Origin: G965215055 sp965242685
Lineage (GTDB): Bacteria; Pseudomonadota; Gammaproteobacteria; UBA4575
Assembly (NCBI GenBank): GCA_965242685.1
Contig: OZ251487.1
Coordinates: forward strand, 620,001-684,000
Direction of reading: 5' to 3'
DNA: 64,000 nt
A model generated the notes under the pieces. That model was not told the origin of the DNA and made no database searches. It saw nothing but the letters and a program-made list of their open reading frames with translations. Below, in pieces: positions 8,424-17,838 of this stretch. Position 1 is the stretch's first letter. Every line of letters begins with the position of its first letter. Made by a program: the position numbers and the translations under genes.

Positions 8424-9581
8424 ATGAATACGGCGGCACGAAAATCTCACCCGATACCAAACCGGGCGCCGCCCGCGACCCGTTTCGTTGAGTTGCGGGG
8501 CGACTACGGTATGACGGATTTCGTTATGCGGCGGGGCGGGGCGCTGCCGAAGGTCGTCGTTGCCTATGAGTCCTGGGGGACGCCTTCGGCACTCCGCGAT
8601 AATACGGTGCTTGTTTTTACCGGTCTTTCGCCCTCGGCGCATGCCTGTTCATCCGCCGAAGACCCTACGCCGGGCTGGTGGGAATATATGATCGGTCCGG
8701 GTAGACCGATTGATACAAACCGGTTTTACGTGGTCTGTGTAAATTCATTGGGCAGTTGTTTTGGATCGACGAGTCCGGCCTCTACCAACCCTAAGACGGG
8801 AAGGCAATATGGCACGGATTACCCGGAGCTTTCCATCGAGGACATCGCCAAGGCCGGCCATCATGCCATTCAAGAGTTGGGTATAGACCATCTTTGTGCC
8901 GTGGTGGGCGCCTCGATGGGGGGCATGTCTTCATTGGCGTATGCGTTACAGTATCCGGACGAGGTCGATTACCTGGTGACGATATCATCGGCGTGTCGCG
9001 CCTTGCCCCTTGCCGTTGCGATGCGCTCCCTGCAACGCGAGATCGTGCGCTGTGACCCGGAATGGAAAAACGGCGGCTACGAGCAGGATGAGGAGCCTAC
9101 GCGCGGCATGGTGCTGGCGCGTAAGTTGGGGTTGATGTCTTATCGCGCCGCAGTGGAGTGGAATCAGCGCTTCAATCGCGCCCGAGTAGACCCGAAGCGC
9201 CGCGGTGACGATAAGTTTGGTATTGAGTTTGAGGTGGAGTCTTATCTTGACTATAATGCGCATAAGTTCGTGAATACCTTTGACGCCAATAGTTATCTTT
9301 ATCTGTCCAGGGCAATGGATCTGTTTGACGTTGCCGAACACGGCGGTTCCGTGAATGCGGGACTGGCGAAAATCCACGCCGAAAAGACGCTGGTGATCGG
9401 TGTGGAAACCGATATTTTATTTCCGATACAACAACAAGAGGATATCTATCGCGGGCTTCAAAAGGCGGAACGGACAGTAACGTTTGAACGCCTTCCGTCT
9501 ATACACGGGCATGATTCGTTCTTGATAGATGAACAGCGCTTCGCCCCCATCATCGGCAAGTTTTTTGCCGAGATCAACTAG
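8424..9581 (+). CDS. metX: Homoserine O-acyltransferase MetX
   Basis: A 385-residue alpha/beta hydrolase-fold enzyme that acylates homoserine at the first committed step of methionine synthesis. Visible are the GLSPSAHAC oxyanion loop, NSLGSCFGSTSP, the nucleophile elbow GASMGGMSS, the Asp in GVETDILFP and the His in SIHGHDSF. Some gammaproteobacterial MetX proteins use succinyl-CoA rather than acetyl-CoA, and I cannot decide which from the sequence. No metW follows, although metW is the usual partner in related bacteria. The stop codon overlaps the convergent gltA stop at a shared CTAG. Confidence 0.93.
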   Translation: MNTAARKSHPIPNRAPPATRFVELRGDYGMTDFVMRRGGALPKVVVAYESWGTPSALRDNTVLVFTGLSPSAHACSSAEDPTPGWWEYMIGPGRPIDTNRFYVVCVNSLGSCFGSTSPASTNPKTGRQYGTDYPELSIEDIAKAGHHAIQELGIDHLCAVVGASMGGMSSLAYALQYPDEVDYLVTISSACRALPLAVAMRSLQREIVRCDPEWKNGGYEQDEEPTRGMVLARKLGLMSYRAAVEWNQRFNRARVDPKRRGDDKFGIEFEVESYLDYNAHKFVNTFDANSYLYLSRAMDLFDVAEHGGSVNAGLAKIHAEKTLVIGVETDILFPIQQQEDIYRGLQKAERTVTFERLPSIHGHDSFLIDEQRFAPIIGKFFAEIN

Positions 9582-10885
9582 CTTCGTTTGTCAATTTCTA
9601 TGTAGTCACGCTCGTTCGCACCGGTATAAAGTTGGCGGGGACGGCCGATCTTTGCCTTGGGGTCGCTCATGTGCTCTTTCCAGTGAGAGATCCAGCCAAC
9701 CGTTCTGGCCAGCGCGAAGATCACGGTGAACATGTTGAGTGGAAAGCCCATCGCCTTCAGGATGATCCCCGAGTAGAAGTCTACGTTCGGGTATAGTTTT
9801 TTTTCTATGAAGTAGTCGTCTTCCAATGCCACTCGTTCCAGTTCCATGGCCGTGTCAAACAAGGGCTGGTTGGGATTGTCGTCCCCGAGTTCGGAAAGCA
9901 GCTGATGGCAGACTTCTCGAATGATCTTTGCTCGCGGGTCGTAGTTTTTGTAAACGCGATGACCAAATCCCATCAAGCGAAACTTGGATCTTTTGTTTTT
10001 GGCGCGCTCGATATAGTAGTCTATGTTTTTGTCAGACTGGATGATGTCTTCCAGCATGTTGATGACCGCCTCGTTTGCACCGCCGTGCGCAGGCCCCCAG
10101 AGGGAGCTGATCCCCGCGGACAGTGCCGCATACGGATTCGCCCCGGAACTTCCCGCCAACCTTACCGTGGAGGTGGATGCGTTTTGCTCGTGATCCGCGT
10201 GCAGGATCAAAATTACGTCCATGGCACGTACAAACGCCGGCCCGGGGGTGTATTCCATGCTGGGTAAACCGAACATCATGTACAGGAAGTTGGATACGTA
10301 GTCGAGGTTGTTGTTCGGATATATGAAGGGCTGACCAACCGTGTATTTATATACCCAGGCCGCCATTGTCGGCACTTTTGCAATGAGCCGTTGGGCGGCG
10401 ATGTCCCGAGATTCTATGTCATGTATGTTGATCTGATCGTGGTAAAAGGCAGATAACGCGCCTACCGTGGCAACCATCATCGCCATGGGATGGGAGTTGT
10501 TGTGAAAGCCCAGATAGAAGCGGCGCATCTTTTCGTCCAGCAGGGTGTGTTCTCGCAACCTCTTTTTGAAGTTTTCGAATTCCCGCTCACGAGGCAGTTC
10601 GCCGTATAGGAGCAAGTAGCAAACTTCCAGGAATGTGCTTTTTTCCGCAAGCTGTTCTATCGGGTAGCCGCGATAGCGCAGCAGACCGACATCGCCGTCG
10701 ATAAAGGTGATCTCGCTTTTGCAACTTCCCGTAGATACAAAGCCGGGGTCAAAGGTGAAGTAGCCCAGCTCTTTGTAAAGCTTACTTATGTCGACGGTAT
10801 TGGGTCCGCAAGTGCCCTCAAGTACCGGCAGGTCAACTTTTTTCCCTGTTGAGTTGTCGGTTATCGTAACGGTTCGATTCCTCAT
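9578..10885 (-). CDS. gltA: Type II citrate synthase
   Basis: A 435-residue enzyme condensing acetyl-CoA and oxaloacetate, entry point of the citrate cycle. The catalytic residues are in place: His in LWGPAHGGANEAV, His in GFGHRVYKNYDPRAK and Asp in NVDFYSGIILKAMG. The N-terminal beta-domain (KKVDLPVLEGTCGP) and the GYPIEQLAE motif mark the proteobacterial hexameric, NADH-sensitive type. The 234-base gap upstream (10886-11119) is AT-rich between two same-strand genes and should hold the gltA promoter; I could not assign a convincing -35/-10 pair. Confidence 0.97.
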   Translation of the reverse strand: MRNRTVTITDNSTGKKVDLPVLEGTCGPNTVDISKLYKELGYFTFDPGFVSTGSCKSEITFIDGDVGLLRYRGYPIEQLAEKSTFLEVCYLLLYGELPREREFENFKKRLREHTLLDEKMRRFYLGFHNNSHPMAMMVATVGALSAFYHDQINIHDIESRDIAAQRLIAKVPTMAAWVYKYTVGQPFIYPNNNLDYVSNFLYMMFGLPSMEYTPGPAFVRAMDVILILHADHEQNASTSTVRLAGSSGANPYAALSAGISSLWGPAHGGANEAVINMLEDIIQSDKNIDYYIERAKNKRSKFRLMGFGHRVYKNYDPRAKIIREVCHQLLSELGDDNPNQPLFDTAMELERVALEDDYFIEKKLYPNVDFYSGIILKAMGFPLNMFTVIFALARTVGWISHWKEHMSDPKAKIGRPRQLYTGANERDYIEIDKRS

Positions 10886-11119
10886 TTAGTATCCTTCGAG
10901 AATTATATTAACAGTACTCATTCATCAGTCACCGACCAACAAGACCACTCCTCCCGTGATTGTGGGAAAGGGTTCATCATATGTTTGTTATACAAGTATT
11001 TAGATGATATTTATTATTTATTTTATTACGATAAGCAGCGATAGGGACTGATACCGATGATACGCTTGTAAGACTATTATAACATTTTTGCCGCCTTCGG
11101 TGGAGCATGCGCTTAATCT

Positions 11120-11662
11120 TTATCCCACGGGGTGTGAATCGGCTATAAATCGTTCCATAAATCGGGCGATTTGTTCGGGGTTGTTAAGTTCCAGAAGCGG
11201 TAGCGAGGTGTCGATTTTTTCGGGTTCGTCCGTGGCGATTGCAACGACGTTTTCGTCGTTCGCGGCAATGAGTGGTTTCCCCAGAGCGGGGCGATGGATT
11301 TCAATTTTGGCTATGGGTGCCGCCTTGAAGCCTTCCACAATAACAAAGTCAATGCTTTCGACAATGATGTGCCGCAGCGCGTCCTGTAGAGAAAGCTCTG
11401 TACCATCGGGTGGGTGTTCGTGGATCATCGCCCAACGTTTTTGCGAGGAGATCAGGATCTGTCGGGCACCCGACTTGCGGATCTTGTAGCTGTCCTTTGC
11501 GGGGTGATCTATGTCAAATGAATGATGGGCATGTTTGATGACCGCTACGTTTAGGTCGTGCGAGTTGAATATGGGAATGATCTTCTCGAGCAAAGTGGTT
11601 TTGCCAGAGCCACTGTATGCACTCAGGCCTATGACGGGTTTGGCGAACTCTATTTTTTTCAC
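11120..11662 (-). CDS. mobB: Molybdopterin-guanine dinucleotide biosynthesis protein MobB
   Basis: A 180-residue P-loop GTP-binding protein with Walker A GLSAYSGSGKTTLLEKI near the N-terminus. AVIKHAHHSFDIDHPAKDSYKIRKSGA is the MobB core, with VIVEGFKAAPIAKIE further on. MobB assists MobA in making bis-MGD for DMSO-reductase-family enzymes but is not essential in E. coli. Its ATG overlaps the mobA stop (ATGA), so the two are translationally coupled. Confidence 0.94.
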   Translation of the reverse strand: MKKIEFAKPVIGLSAYSGSGKTTLLEKIIPIFNSHDLNVAVIKHAHHSFDIDHPAKDSYKIRKSGARQILISSQKRWAMIHEHPPDGTELSLQDALRHIIVESIDFVIVEGFKAAPIAKIEIHRPALGKPLIAANDENVVAIATDEPEKIDTSLPLLELNNPEQIARFMERFIADSHPVG

Positions 11663-12267
11663 TGGTCAGACCGCCGATAATTTTCAAAGGCAATTTGATC
11701 CGCGGGGGTATTAATATTTGTGAAGCAATTTTTTTTATCGCTGAAATTTGCCGCCGCCAATTTATGCCGATCATACCAGCGGTCAATTTTACGTTCGCCA
11801 GTGTTCAGAAAATCCTGTAGGCTTGTGCGCAGTTTACAGTCAATCAGCGCATATACCGGCTGTATGCGGTCGCCGTCGTGCACAACCGCTATTTCGCTGT
11901 CTTGATCGATCAATCGCGCGTATAAACGCGCGACCAGGTCATCCGGTAACAGTGGACCGTCACACGGGCAGGTGCAGATGTAGCTTGTCGTCACTCTTTC
12001 CATCGCCGCGGCAATGCCGGCCAACGGCCCTTGAAAGCCCGGCATTTGGTCTGAAAATACGATGCAACCGAATTGTTGGTACGTTTCTTCATTGCGATTG
12101 GCGTTAATAAGGATTTCATTTACCTGGGGGCCTAGCGCCTTAATGACGTAGGCGATCATGGGTTGGCCGCGGACTTTGGTCAAGCCTTTGTCCCGCCCAC
12201 CCATGCGTTTCGCCTTACCGCCGGCGAGTATGACGCCTGTAACGTTTTTACTGTTGATATCGGCCAC
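11659..12267 (-). CDS. mobA: Molybdenum cofactor guanylyltransferase MobA
   Basis: This nucleotidyltransferase attaches GMP to molybdopterin. GVILAGGKAKRMGGRDKGL is the GTP-binding signature, followed by GPLAGIAAAME and CPCDGPLLPDDLVARL with the metal-binding Asp. The conserved domain begins a few codons after a GTG at 12267, which gives 202 residues (194 in E. coli). Reading from further upstream in frame would run across the start of the divergent DUF1244 gene and adds no recognisable sequence. A clear ribosome-binding site for the GTG is not visible. Confidence 0.9.
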   Translation of the reverse strand: MADINSKNVTGVILAGGKAKRMGGRDKGLTKVRGQPMIAYVIKALGPQVNEILINANRNEETYQQFGCIVFSDQMPGFQGPLAGIAAAMERVTTSYICTCPCDGPLLPDDLVARLYARLIDQDSEIAVVHDGDRIQPVYALIDCKLRTSLQDFLNTGERKIDRWYDRHKLAAANFSDKKNCFTNINTPADQIAFENYRRSDQ

Positions 12268-12351
12268 TTGATAATCGATAGATAAGTCGAGTGAAACATA
12301 GCAGAAAATATCAATATAATGATGGTAAATATTCAGACCGAGGATGACGAG

Positions 12352-12678
12352 ATGAGTGAACCAATCAGCGATAGCGACCGAATAGAGATAGAGGCCGCCG
12401 TGTACAGAAGACTTGTTGATCACTTGCGGGCCAAGCAAGAGGTGCAAAATATTGATCTGATGAATCTTGCGGATTTTTGTCGCAACTGTCTGTCGAAGTG
12501 GTATGTGGCGGCAGCGGAGGCAAGGGGCGTCACGCTTGATTATGATACGGCGAGAGAGATTGTGTATGGTATGCCGTATGCCGAATGGAAAGCCAAGTAT
12601 CAAAAAGAAGCCACTCCCGAGCAGAAAGCGGCGTATGCCGCCAGGGAAAAGGGACGTAAGGCCAGTACGCCGGCATGA
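12352..12678 (+). CDS. DUF1244-family protein
   Basis: A 108-residue soluble protein with the DUF1244 signature NLADFCRNCLSKWY at about residues 40-53, an invariant Cys pair, and YGMPYAEWKAKYQKEA. The family is widespread in proteobacteria and has no established function. The ATG at 12352 has GAGG at 12340-12343 with good spacing and is preferred over upstream ATGs at 12319 and 12322. The C-terminus is a charged helix. It precedes moeB by a few bases and may be in one operon with it. Confidence 0.88.
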   Translation: MSEPISDSDRIEIEAAVYRRLVDHLRAKQEVQNIDLMNLADFCRNCLSKWYVAAAEARGVTLDYDTAREIVYGMPYAEWKAKYQKEATPEQKAAYAAREKGRKASTPA

Positions 12679-12684
12679 TCACAA

Positions 12685-13446
12685 GTGAATGAACCGGTTA
12701 AAGATCTGAGCGATGATGAGCTGTTGCGTTACAGTCGTCAGGTTATGTTGCCGCAGGTGGAAATTGCCGGACAAAGGAGGCTTTGCGCCTCGCACGTAGT
12801 GCTGTTCGGTGCCGGGGGGCTGGGTTCTCCAGTAGCCATGTACCTTACGGCAAGCGGTATAGGACGGCTAACCATCGTTGACCCCGATAAGGTTGACTTG
12901 TCAAACTTGCAACGTCAGATCATTCATCGTAGTGACGATATCGGTCAACTCAAGGGTGTTTCGGCCAAACAGACGTTGTCGGAACTGAATCCGGCGACAA
13001 ACGTGTGCGTGATCAACTCAATTTTGACCGGTCTTCAGCTTGAACGGGAAATTAGGGGGGCCGATGCGGTGGTGGATGCGACAGATAACTTCGCCGCTCG
13101 CTTTGCCATCAATAAGGCCTGTGTAAAAGAGAAGGTGCCTTTGGTGATGGGTGCCGCGATTCGCTTTGAAGGGCAGGTAGCCGTTTTCACCATGCGGGAC
13201 GGCAGCGCCTGTTATCAGTGCCTTTATCCTGATCAGGATGAGTTACGAGAAGGTTGTGCGCAAACCGGCGTGCTTGGTTGCGTGGCGGGTCTTATCGGCT
13301 GCATTCAGGCTACGGAGGTAATCAAGCTGCTGATAAATGCTGGAAATATGCTTGCCAATAGGTTGTTACTTATAGATGCCTTGAACGTTGAGTGGCGCAC
13401 GATAAAAATAAACAAGGATCGGGAGTGCGCAACGTGTGCGGCCTGA
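12685..13446 (+). CDS. moeB: MoeB/ThiF-family sulfur-carrier adenylyltransferase
   Basis: A 253-residue E1-like enzyme that adenylates the C-terminal Gly of a ubiquitin-like sulfur carrier (MoaD or ThiS). LFGAGGLGSPVAMYL is the ATP site, followed by DPDKVDLSNLQRQIIH and the catalytic Asp in VVDATDNFAARF. Two CxxC pairs (CYQC and CATC at the extreme C-terminus) are the structural zinc ligands. The start is GTG 12685. The neighbouring mobAB genes favour a molybdopterin role over a thiamine role; HesA/ThiF function cannot be excluded. No rhodanese domain is present. Confidence 0.9.
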   Translation: MNEPVKDLSDDELLRYSRQVMLPQVEIAGQRRLCASHVVLFGAGGLGSPVAMYLTASGIGRLTIVDPDKVDLSNLQRQIIHRSDDIGQLKGVSAKQTLSELNPATNVCVINSILTGLQLEREIRGADAVVDATDNFAARFAINKACVKEKVPLVMGAAIRFEGQVAVFTMRDGSACYQCLYPDQDELREGCAQTGVLGCVAGLIGCIQATEVIKLLINAGNMLANRLLLIDALNVEWRTIKINKDRECATCAA

Positions 13447-13510
13447 TCGGCCTGTTATTGGTCATCATGAAAGCGATGCGCCCCTCCCAATTACCGCGAG
13501 TAATATAGAG

Positions 13511-13876
13511 ATGGAAAACATGAGTGAAATGACACTGGAAGAGCTTAAGCTGAAGCTGAGAGAGTTTGCACAGGTGCGCCAATGGGAGCAATTCCATAGC
13601 CCGAAAAATCTGTCTATGGCACTCTCCGTTGAAGTGGCCGAGTTAGTTGAGCACTTTCAATGGATAACGGAAGAACAAAGTACCGAGCTTCCACCCCGGC
13701 GTCATGCGGAGGTGGAGCTTGAGCTGGCTGATATTTTCATTTTTCTGCTGCGTTTGTGCGATCAGTTAAACGTTGATTTGATGGAAGTCGCGCAACGTAA
13801 GATAGCGCTTAATGACGAGCGCTATCCGGTGAGTAAGGTAAAGGGTAGCTCAAAAAAGTATGACGAGTATGATTAG
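13511..13876 (+). CDS. MazG-like nucleotide pyrophosphohydrolase (dCTPase-like)
   Basis: A 121-residue single-domain all-alpha NTP pyrophosphohydrolase. FAQVRQWEQFHSPKNLSMAL, SVEVAELVEHFQW and ELELADIFIFLLRL carry the paired Glu and Glu/Asp magnesium ligands (ExxE...ExxD) of the MazG/RS21-C6 group. The small single-domain form with an early His-Ser-Pro resembles dCTPases, which would clean up non-canonical nucleotides. The start is ATG 13511, with ATG 13520 as an alternative; the longer reading frame upstream overlaps moeB and is not conserved. Confidence 0.85.
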   Translation: MENMSEMTLEELKLKLREFAQVRQWEQFHSPKNLSMALSVEVAELVEHFQWITEEQSTELPPRRHAEVELELADIFIFLLRLCDQLNVDLMEVAQRKIALNDERYPVSKVKGSSKKYDEYD

Positions 13877-13936
13877 ATGGAGCTTTCCCCTTACTTGTGC
13901 AGCATCCGAAAGCGGTTATAGGCCCTTAAGCAACCA

Positions 13937-15118
13937 ATGGCCGAGCGTGTTCAATCTTTTTCTGTTGGTGCAAGTGAGGTAGCTATTCTCGGTACCGCGC
14001 ACGTGTCGCGCACGAGTGCGGAAACGGTTAAGCAACTGATTGGCTCCGAAGAGTTTGACGTGGTCTGTGTTGAACTTTGTCAAAGTCGCTATAACTCCAT
14101 GATGAAGCCGGGTCTTCTGGCTGAAATGGACCTGTTCGAGGTAATTCGTCGGGGCCGGGCAAGTACGGTAACGGCAAGCCTGGCTTTAGGGGCTTATCAG
14201 CAAAGGATAGCCGAGCAACTGGGTATAGAACCCGGTATAGAGATGAAAACCGCCATTGCCGAAGCCAAGGCCCTGAAGCTGCCGATCGTGTTGATAGACC
14301 GCGAGATAGGCACGACGCTTAAACGTGTCTATCGCGGCGTGCCGCTTTGGAGGCGCATCTATCTGATCGCCGGTTTGTTTGCCAGTGTCTTTTCTCGGGA
14401 AAAAGTTTCCGAAGATGAGATAGAGAAGCTGAAAAGCAGCGATATACTGGAAACTACGTTTGCACAATTTTCAGCGCGCGCCAGGGATTTATTTGCTCCG
14501 CTGATTGACGAGCGGGATCGGTATATGACCGCAAAGATATTGCAAGCTGTCGGCAACTACAAAGGTAAAAGAGTACTTGTGGTGATCGGTGCCGGACACC
14601 TAAAGGGGGTGGCGCATTATTTAGGTAAAAAAAGCCTTGATCATCGTGCAACGATCGCCGAGTTGGACCTGCTGCAGAAGAGGAAACCCTGGATTAAGGT
14701 CGTGCCATGGGTAATCGTTGCGCTGATCTGTACGGGTTTCTATCTCGGCTTTCAGACAAGCCCCGAATTGGGTTGGAGTCTGGTGCTTCAGTGGGTGATA
14801 ATAAACGGCAGTCTATCGGCCTTGGGCGCCGCGCTCGCGGGTGCGCATGTGTTGACTATATTAACGGCGTTTATTGCCGCACCGGTTACTTCTCTTAACC
14901 CGACTATAGGTGCCGGCATGGTGACGGCTACCGTGGAGTTGTTTATTCGCAAACCCGTAGTGAAGGATTTTTCGCAACTGCGAAAAGATACTACGACCGC
15001 TTCGGGATGGTTCAGAAATAGAGTAGCGAGGACGCTTCTGATATTTTTAATGAGCTCTTTGGGGTCTGCTGTCGGGACTTACGTGGCGGGCTTCAGGATT
15101 TTTGAACAGTTGACGTAG
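13937..15118 (+). CDS. TraB/PrgY-family membrane protein
   Basis: A 393-residue protein. The N-terminal 250 residues form a TraB domain: ILGTAHVSRTSAETV with the conserved GTAH, VVCVELCQSRYNSM, and a distal VVIGAGHLKGVAHYL. The last 140 residues contain about four transmembrane segments (VVPWVIVALICTGFYLGF onward). The family was named after a regulator that shuts down enterococcal pheromone signalling, and its fold is related to Tiki/EreA-type metalloproteases. The role in a gammaproteobacterium is unknown; proteolysis at the membrane is a reasonable inference. Confidence 0.88.
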   Translation: MAERVQSFSVGASEVAILGTAHVSRTSAETVKQLIGSEEFDVVCVELCQSRYNSMMKPGLLAEMDLFEVIRRGRASTVTASLALGAYQQRIAEQLGIEPGIEMKTAIAEAKALKLPIVLIDREIGTTLKRVYRGVPLWRRIYLIAGLFASVFSREKVSEDEIEKLKSSDILETTFAQFSARARDLFAPLIDERDRYMTAKILQAVGNYKGKRVLVVIGAGHLKGVAHYLGKKSLDHRATIAELDLLQKRKPWIKVVPWVIVALICTGFYLGFQTSPELGWSLVLQWVIINGSLSALGAALAGAHVLTILTAFIAAPVTSLNPTIGAGMVTATVELFIRKPVVKDFSQLRKDTTTASGWFRNRVARTLLIFLMSSLGSAVGTYVAGFRIFEQLT

Positions 15119-15121
15119 TGT

Positions 15122-17191
15122 CTAATGGCCGTGCTCGACAAGCGGCCCTAAGCTTTGTGATTTCAGAAGCCTGGATAAGTCCGCCGCAATGTAGGCGGTT
15201 TCATCAAGCAGGGCATCCACGTATTCTTCTTCATCGTCAAGTGAGTTCAAGTTGTCTTTCGTACCTTGCAGCAGGTTTCGATACGCAGAACGAGTGGACG
15301 TAATTTGCTCGTGTTGCTTTTTTCTCGTGGTTTCAAGCAGTGAAACGGTCGTTTGGCCTCTTACTTCATCATCGAAACGTAACAGGTTGATCAGTGAAGT
15401 AAATTTTTCGTTTTTTATACTCCGTGATTTGTGAAGCTCGGACGTGTCTGCAATGACTTGGGCGTCAATGATGCCGTAATAGTGGTGATTTACGGGAGGA
15501 ATCGAACCCCAGGGTAGGGCATTTTTTAATGCGCGTTCACCGTGTTCCTGATCCGTGAAACGAGTATGGAACTCAATGTCCGGAATGACCCCTCGGTACT
15601 GCGTGCCGTCGCCGTTGACCCTAAAGTATTGTGCAATGGTCGCTTTTAGTTGCCCCAGTCTCATATCATAATCTGCACCCAATCGGTTCAAGTCAAAAAG
15701 TTGCTGTACCGTGCCTTTCCCAAAAGTTGGCTCACCCACTACTATGCCTCGGTGATAGTCCTGAATGGCTCCGGCAACTATTTCAGATGCAGAGGCGCTG
15801 AAACGATCAACCAGTACCACTAGGGTTCCCTGGTAGGCAATATCTGGGTCCAGGTCCCGATGAACCTTAATACGGCCGTTTGAGTCTTGTACTTGTACGA
15901 TCGGGCCTTCCGAAATAAAGAGTCCGGCTAATTGTACGGCTTCCGTGAGCGACCCACCTCCGTTGCCGCGCAGGTCGAGAATCAGTGCGTCGATACTCTC
16001 CGACTCCAGTTCCGTGAGGATGCGTTGCACGTCTCGAGAAGTGCTTTTGTAATCGTTGTCGCCACGCTGATAGGCAGCGAAGTCCATGTAAAACATTGGT
16101 ACCTGAATTACGCCGATCTTGTACGCCTGACGACTGTCGTATATTTTGACCGTTGTACCTTTGGCAGCCTGTTCCTCCAGCTTTATCGTGTCGCGCGTGA
16201 TTTGAATTTCTCTGATATTTGCAGTGTGGCCTTCCTCGTTTGGCAGGATTTGCAGCTTTACGATGGTACCTTTCGCACCACGTATCAGGGCAACGACGTC
16301 ATCCAGACGCCACCCCACCACGTCCTTGAATCCTTTTTCATCTTGTTGCGCGATCCCGACGATACGGTCGGAAGTGCGTAACAGGCCGCTCAGGTCTGCC
16401 GGCCCGCCCGGTATGATTTTCTTTACCAACGTGTACTCGCCATCGGTACTTAGCAATGCGCCGATCCCTTCAAGCGAAAGGCTCATCCTGATTGCAAAGT
16501 TGTCATAGTTTCTGGGAGATAAGTAGCTGGTATGCGGGTCAAGCGTGCGGGTAAATGCGTTGATAAAAAACTGGTATGCCTCTTCGGGACTTATATCCCG
16601 GGCGCGCTTGGCAATATTTTGGTAACGTTTTTTCAGGATTGTCTTGATTTCGTCCGCTTTTTTATCCGCAAGTCTCAGCATCAATACCTCATTTTTTACA
16701 CGCTTTTTCCACGCTTCATTGAGTTCTGTTTCATCGGCCGCCCAATCAAACCCTAAACGATCTGTAGCCAATTCTTCGTTGATAGTGAAATCAAACTCGC
16801 TATCAAGGAGGGTAAGTACGTAGTGAATGCGCTCGTTGACACGCATCTGATAACGGCGAAAAACTTGGAAAGGTACGTCTAGTGCGGGCTGACTCAAGGC
16901 TTCATCAATACTGAAACGAAACATCTGAAAGCCGGCTATGTCTTGCCGGTAGAAATAGCTTCGGTCGGGATCAAGCGTTTGAATGTAAGCGTCCAGGATT
17001 TTTTCGGATAAGGCGTCGTCTATAGTGAATCCCCGATAGTGGTGTTTGTTCAGAAGGTGGATGATAAGCTGCGTCGTCCGGTAATGTTGATTTTGAGGCT
17101 TCAGTAACGAAGTCGTACTGCCGCAAGAACCGCCGGCGACCGTTGCAACGATAACCACGATTATTAACTTTCTGCACTGAAACCACTTCAT
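15122..17191 (-). CDS. prc: Carboxy-terminal (tail-specific) protease Prc
   Basis: A periplasmic S41 serine protease of 689 residues (682 in E. coli). The N-terminus is a signal sequence with Cys in VAGGSCGSTTS, so it may be lipid-anchored. Next come an N-terminal helical domain (RSYFYRQDIAGF), a PDZ domain (EGIGALLSTDGEYTLVKKI to GPADLSGLLRTSDRIVGI) and the protease core. The nucleophile Ser lies in DRFSASASEIVAGAIQDY and the catalytic Lys in GEPTFGKGTVQQLF. The C-terminal helical arm is complete. Prc trims or degrades periplasmic proteins, including cell-wall hydrolases and FtsI in E. coli. It is convergent with the TraB gene, with only three bases between them. Confidence 0.95.
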   Translation of the reverse strand: MKWFQCRKLIIVVIVATVAGGSCGSTTSLLKPQNQHYRTTQLIIHLLNKHHYRGFTIDDALSEKILDAYIQTLDPDRSYFYRQDIAGFQMFRFSIDEALSQPALDVPFQVFRRYQMRVNERIHYVLTLLDSEFDFTINEELATDRLGFDWAADETELNEAWKKRVKNEVLMLRLADKKADEIKTILKKRYQNIAKRARDISPEEAYQFFINAFTRTLDPHTSYLSPRNYDNFAIRMSLSLEGIGALLSTDGEYTLVKKIIPGGPADLSGLLRTSDRIVGIAQQDEKGFKDVVGWRLDDVVALIRGAKGTIVKLQILPNEEGHTANIREIQITRDTIKLEEQAAKGTTVKIYDSRQAYKIGVIQVPMFYMDFAAYQRGDNDYKSTSRDVQRILTELESESIDALILDLRGNGGGSLTEAVQLAGLFISEGPIVQVQDSNGRIKVHRDLDPDIAYQGTLVVLVDRFSASASEIVAGAIQDYHRGIVVGEPTFGKGTVQQLFDLNRLGADYDMRLGQLKATIAQYFRVNGDGTQYRGVIPDIEFHTRFTDQEHGERALKNALPWGSIPPVNHHYYGIIDAQVIADTSELHKSRSIKNEKFTSLINLLRFDDEVRGQTTVSLLETTRKKQHEQITSTRSAYRNLLQGTKDNLNSLDDEEEYVDALLDETAYIAADLSRLLKSQSLGPLVEHGH

Positions 17192-17364
17192 CCGGTTTAA
17201 CGCTCTAAATATTTTTTCGATGGCAATGCGGTAGGTTTAGCTTTGCTTGCCTTGATTACAATAGAGGAAGAAGTAGTGAAACGCCATTTTTCTTTACATC
17301 TTCTGTAGCGGTACTTATCATCTTATCATTTGACGATTATGGATTGAGAGGAAAAGCTTTGAAA

Positions 17365-17835
17365 ATGTATGGCGACAAAACCTTGAAAAAAAGCCGTAGT
17401 GTCATTGCGGCTTTGTTTATCACGTCACTGCTTGTCACACCACCTGGTTTTGCAGAGGAGAAGACGTTGGATGCAGAGCAGACTTTAAGACAATGGGAAA
17501 ATTCCTTGAATAAAAACGATTTATCGGGCGTCCTTGCCCTCTATGCGAGTGACGCGGTGCTATGGGGTACCTTCTCGAAAACCATACGCAATAATCCCGA
17601 CCTGATTCGGGAGTACTTTGAGGCCTTGTTACAGAAAGAGAACGTAAGAGTCGTTTTTGGTGCCACCGAAAGTAAGGTGTACAAAGGCGTTCATCTGTTT
17701 TCCGGAAGCTATGAATTTTCCTATGAAGACGACGGCATAGTTGTATTTCCTTCGCGCTTTACCTTTGCGGTTTGTAAGGTTGAAGATGGCAGTTACAAAA
17801 TCATTGAGCATCATTCCTCGGTGATGCCGGACTGA
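17365..17835 (+). CDS. Secreted SgcJ/EcaC-type NTF2-like protein
   Basis: A 156-residue protein with a Sec signal peptide (SVIAALFITSLLVTPPGFAEE) and an NTF2-like domain of the SgcJ/EcaC (DUF4440, CaMKII-association-like) group. Diagnostic are QWENSLNKNDLSGVLALYASDAVLWGT split by loops and the final IIEHHSSVMP. It is probably periplasmic. Family members bind small molecules or act as scaffolds, and no reaction can be predicted. ATG 17365 has AGAGGA 12 bases upstream and is preferred over TTG 17344. It is divergent from prc. Confidence 0.85.
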   Translation: MYGDKTLKKSRSVIAALFITSLLVTPPGFAEEKTLDAEQTLRQWENSLNKNDLSGVLALYASDAVLWGTFSKTIRNNPDLIREYFEALLQKENVRVVFGATESKVYKGVHLFSGSYEFSYEDDGIVVFPSRFTFAVCKVEDGSYKIIEHHSSVMPD

Positions 17836-17838
17836 GAT

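Noticed and set aside
12268..12603. N-terminal extension of mobA by 112 codons
   Set aside because: The extra residues are not MobA-like and run across the start of the well-supported divergent DUF1244 gene.
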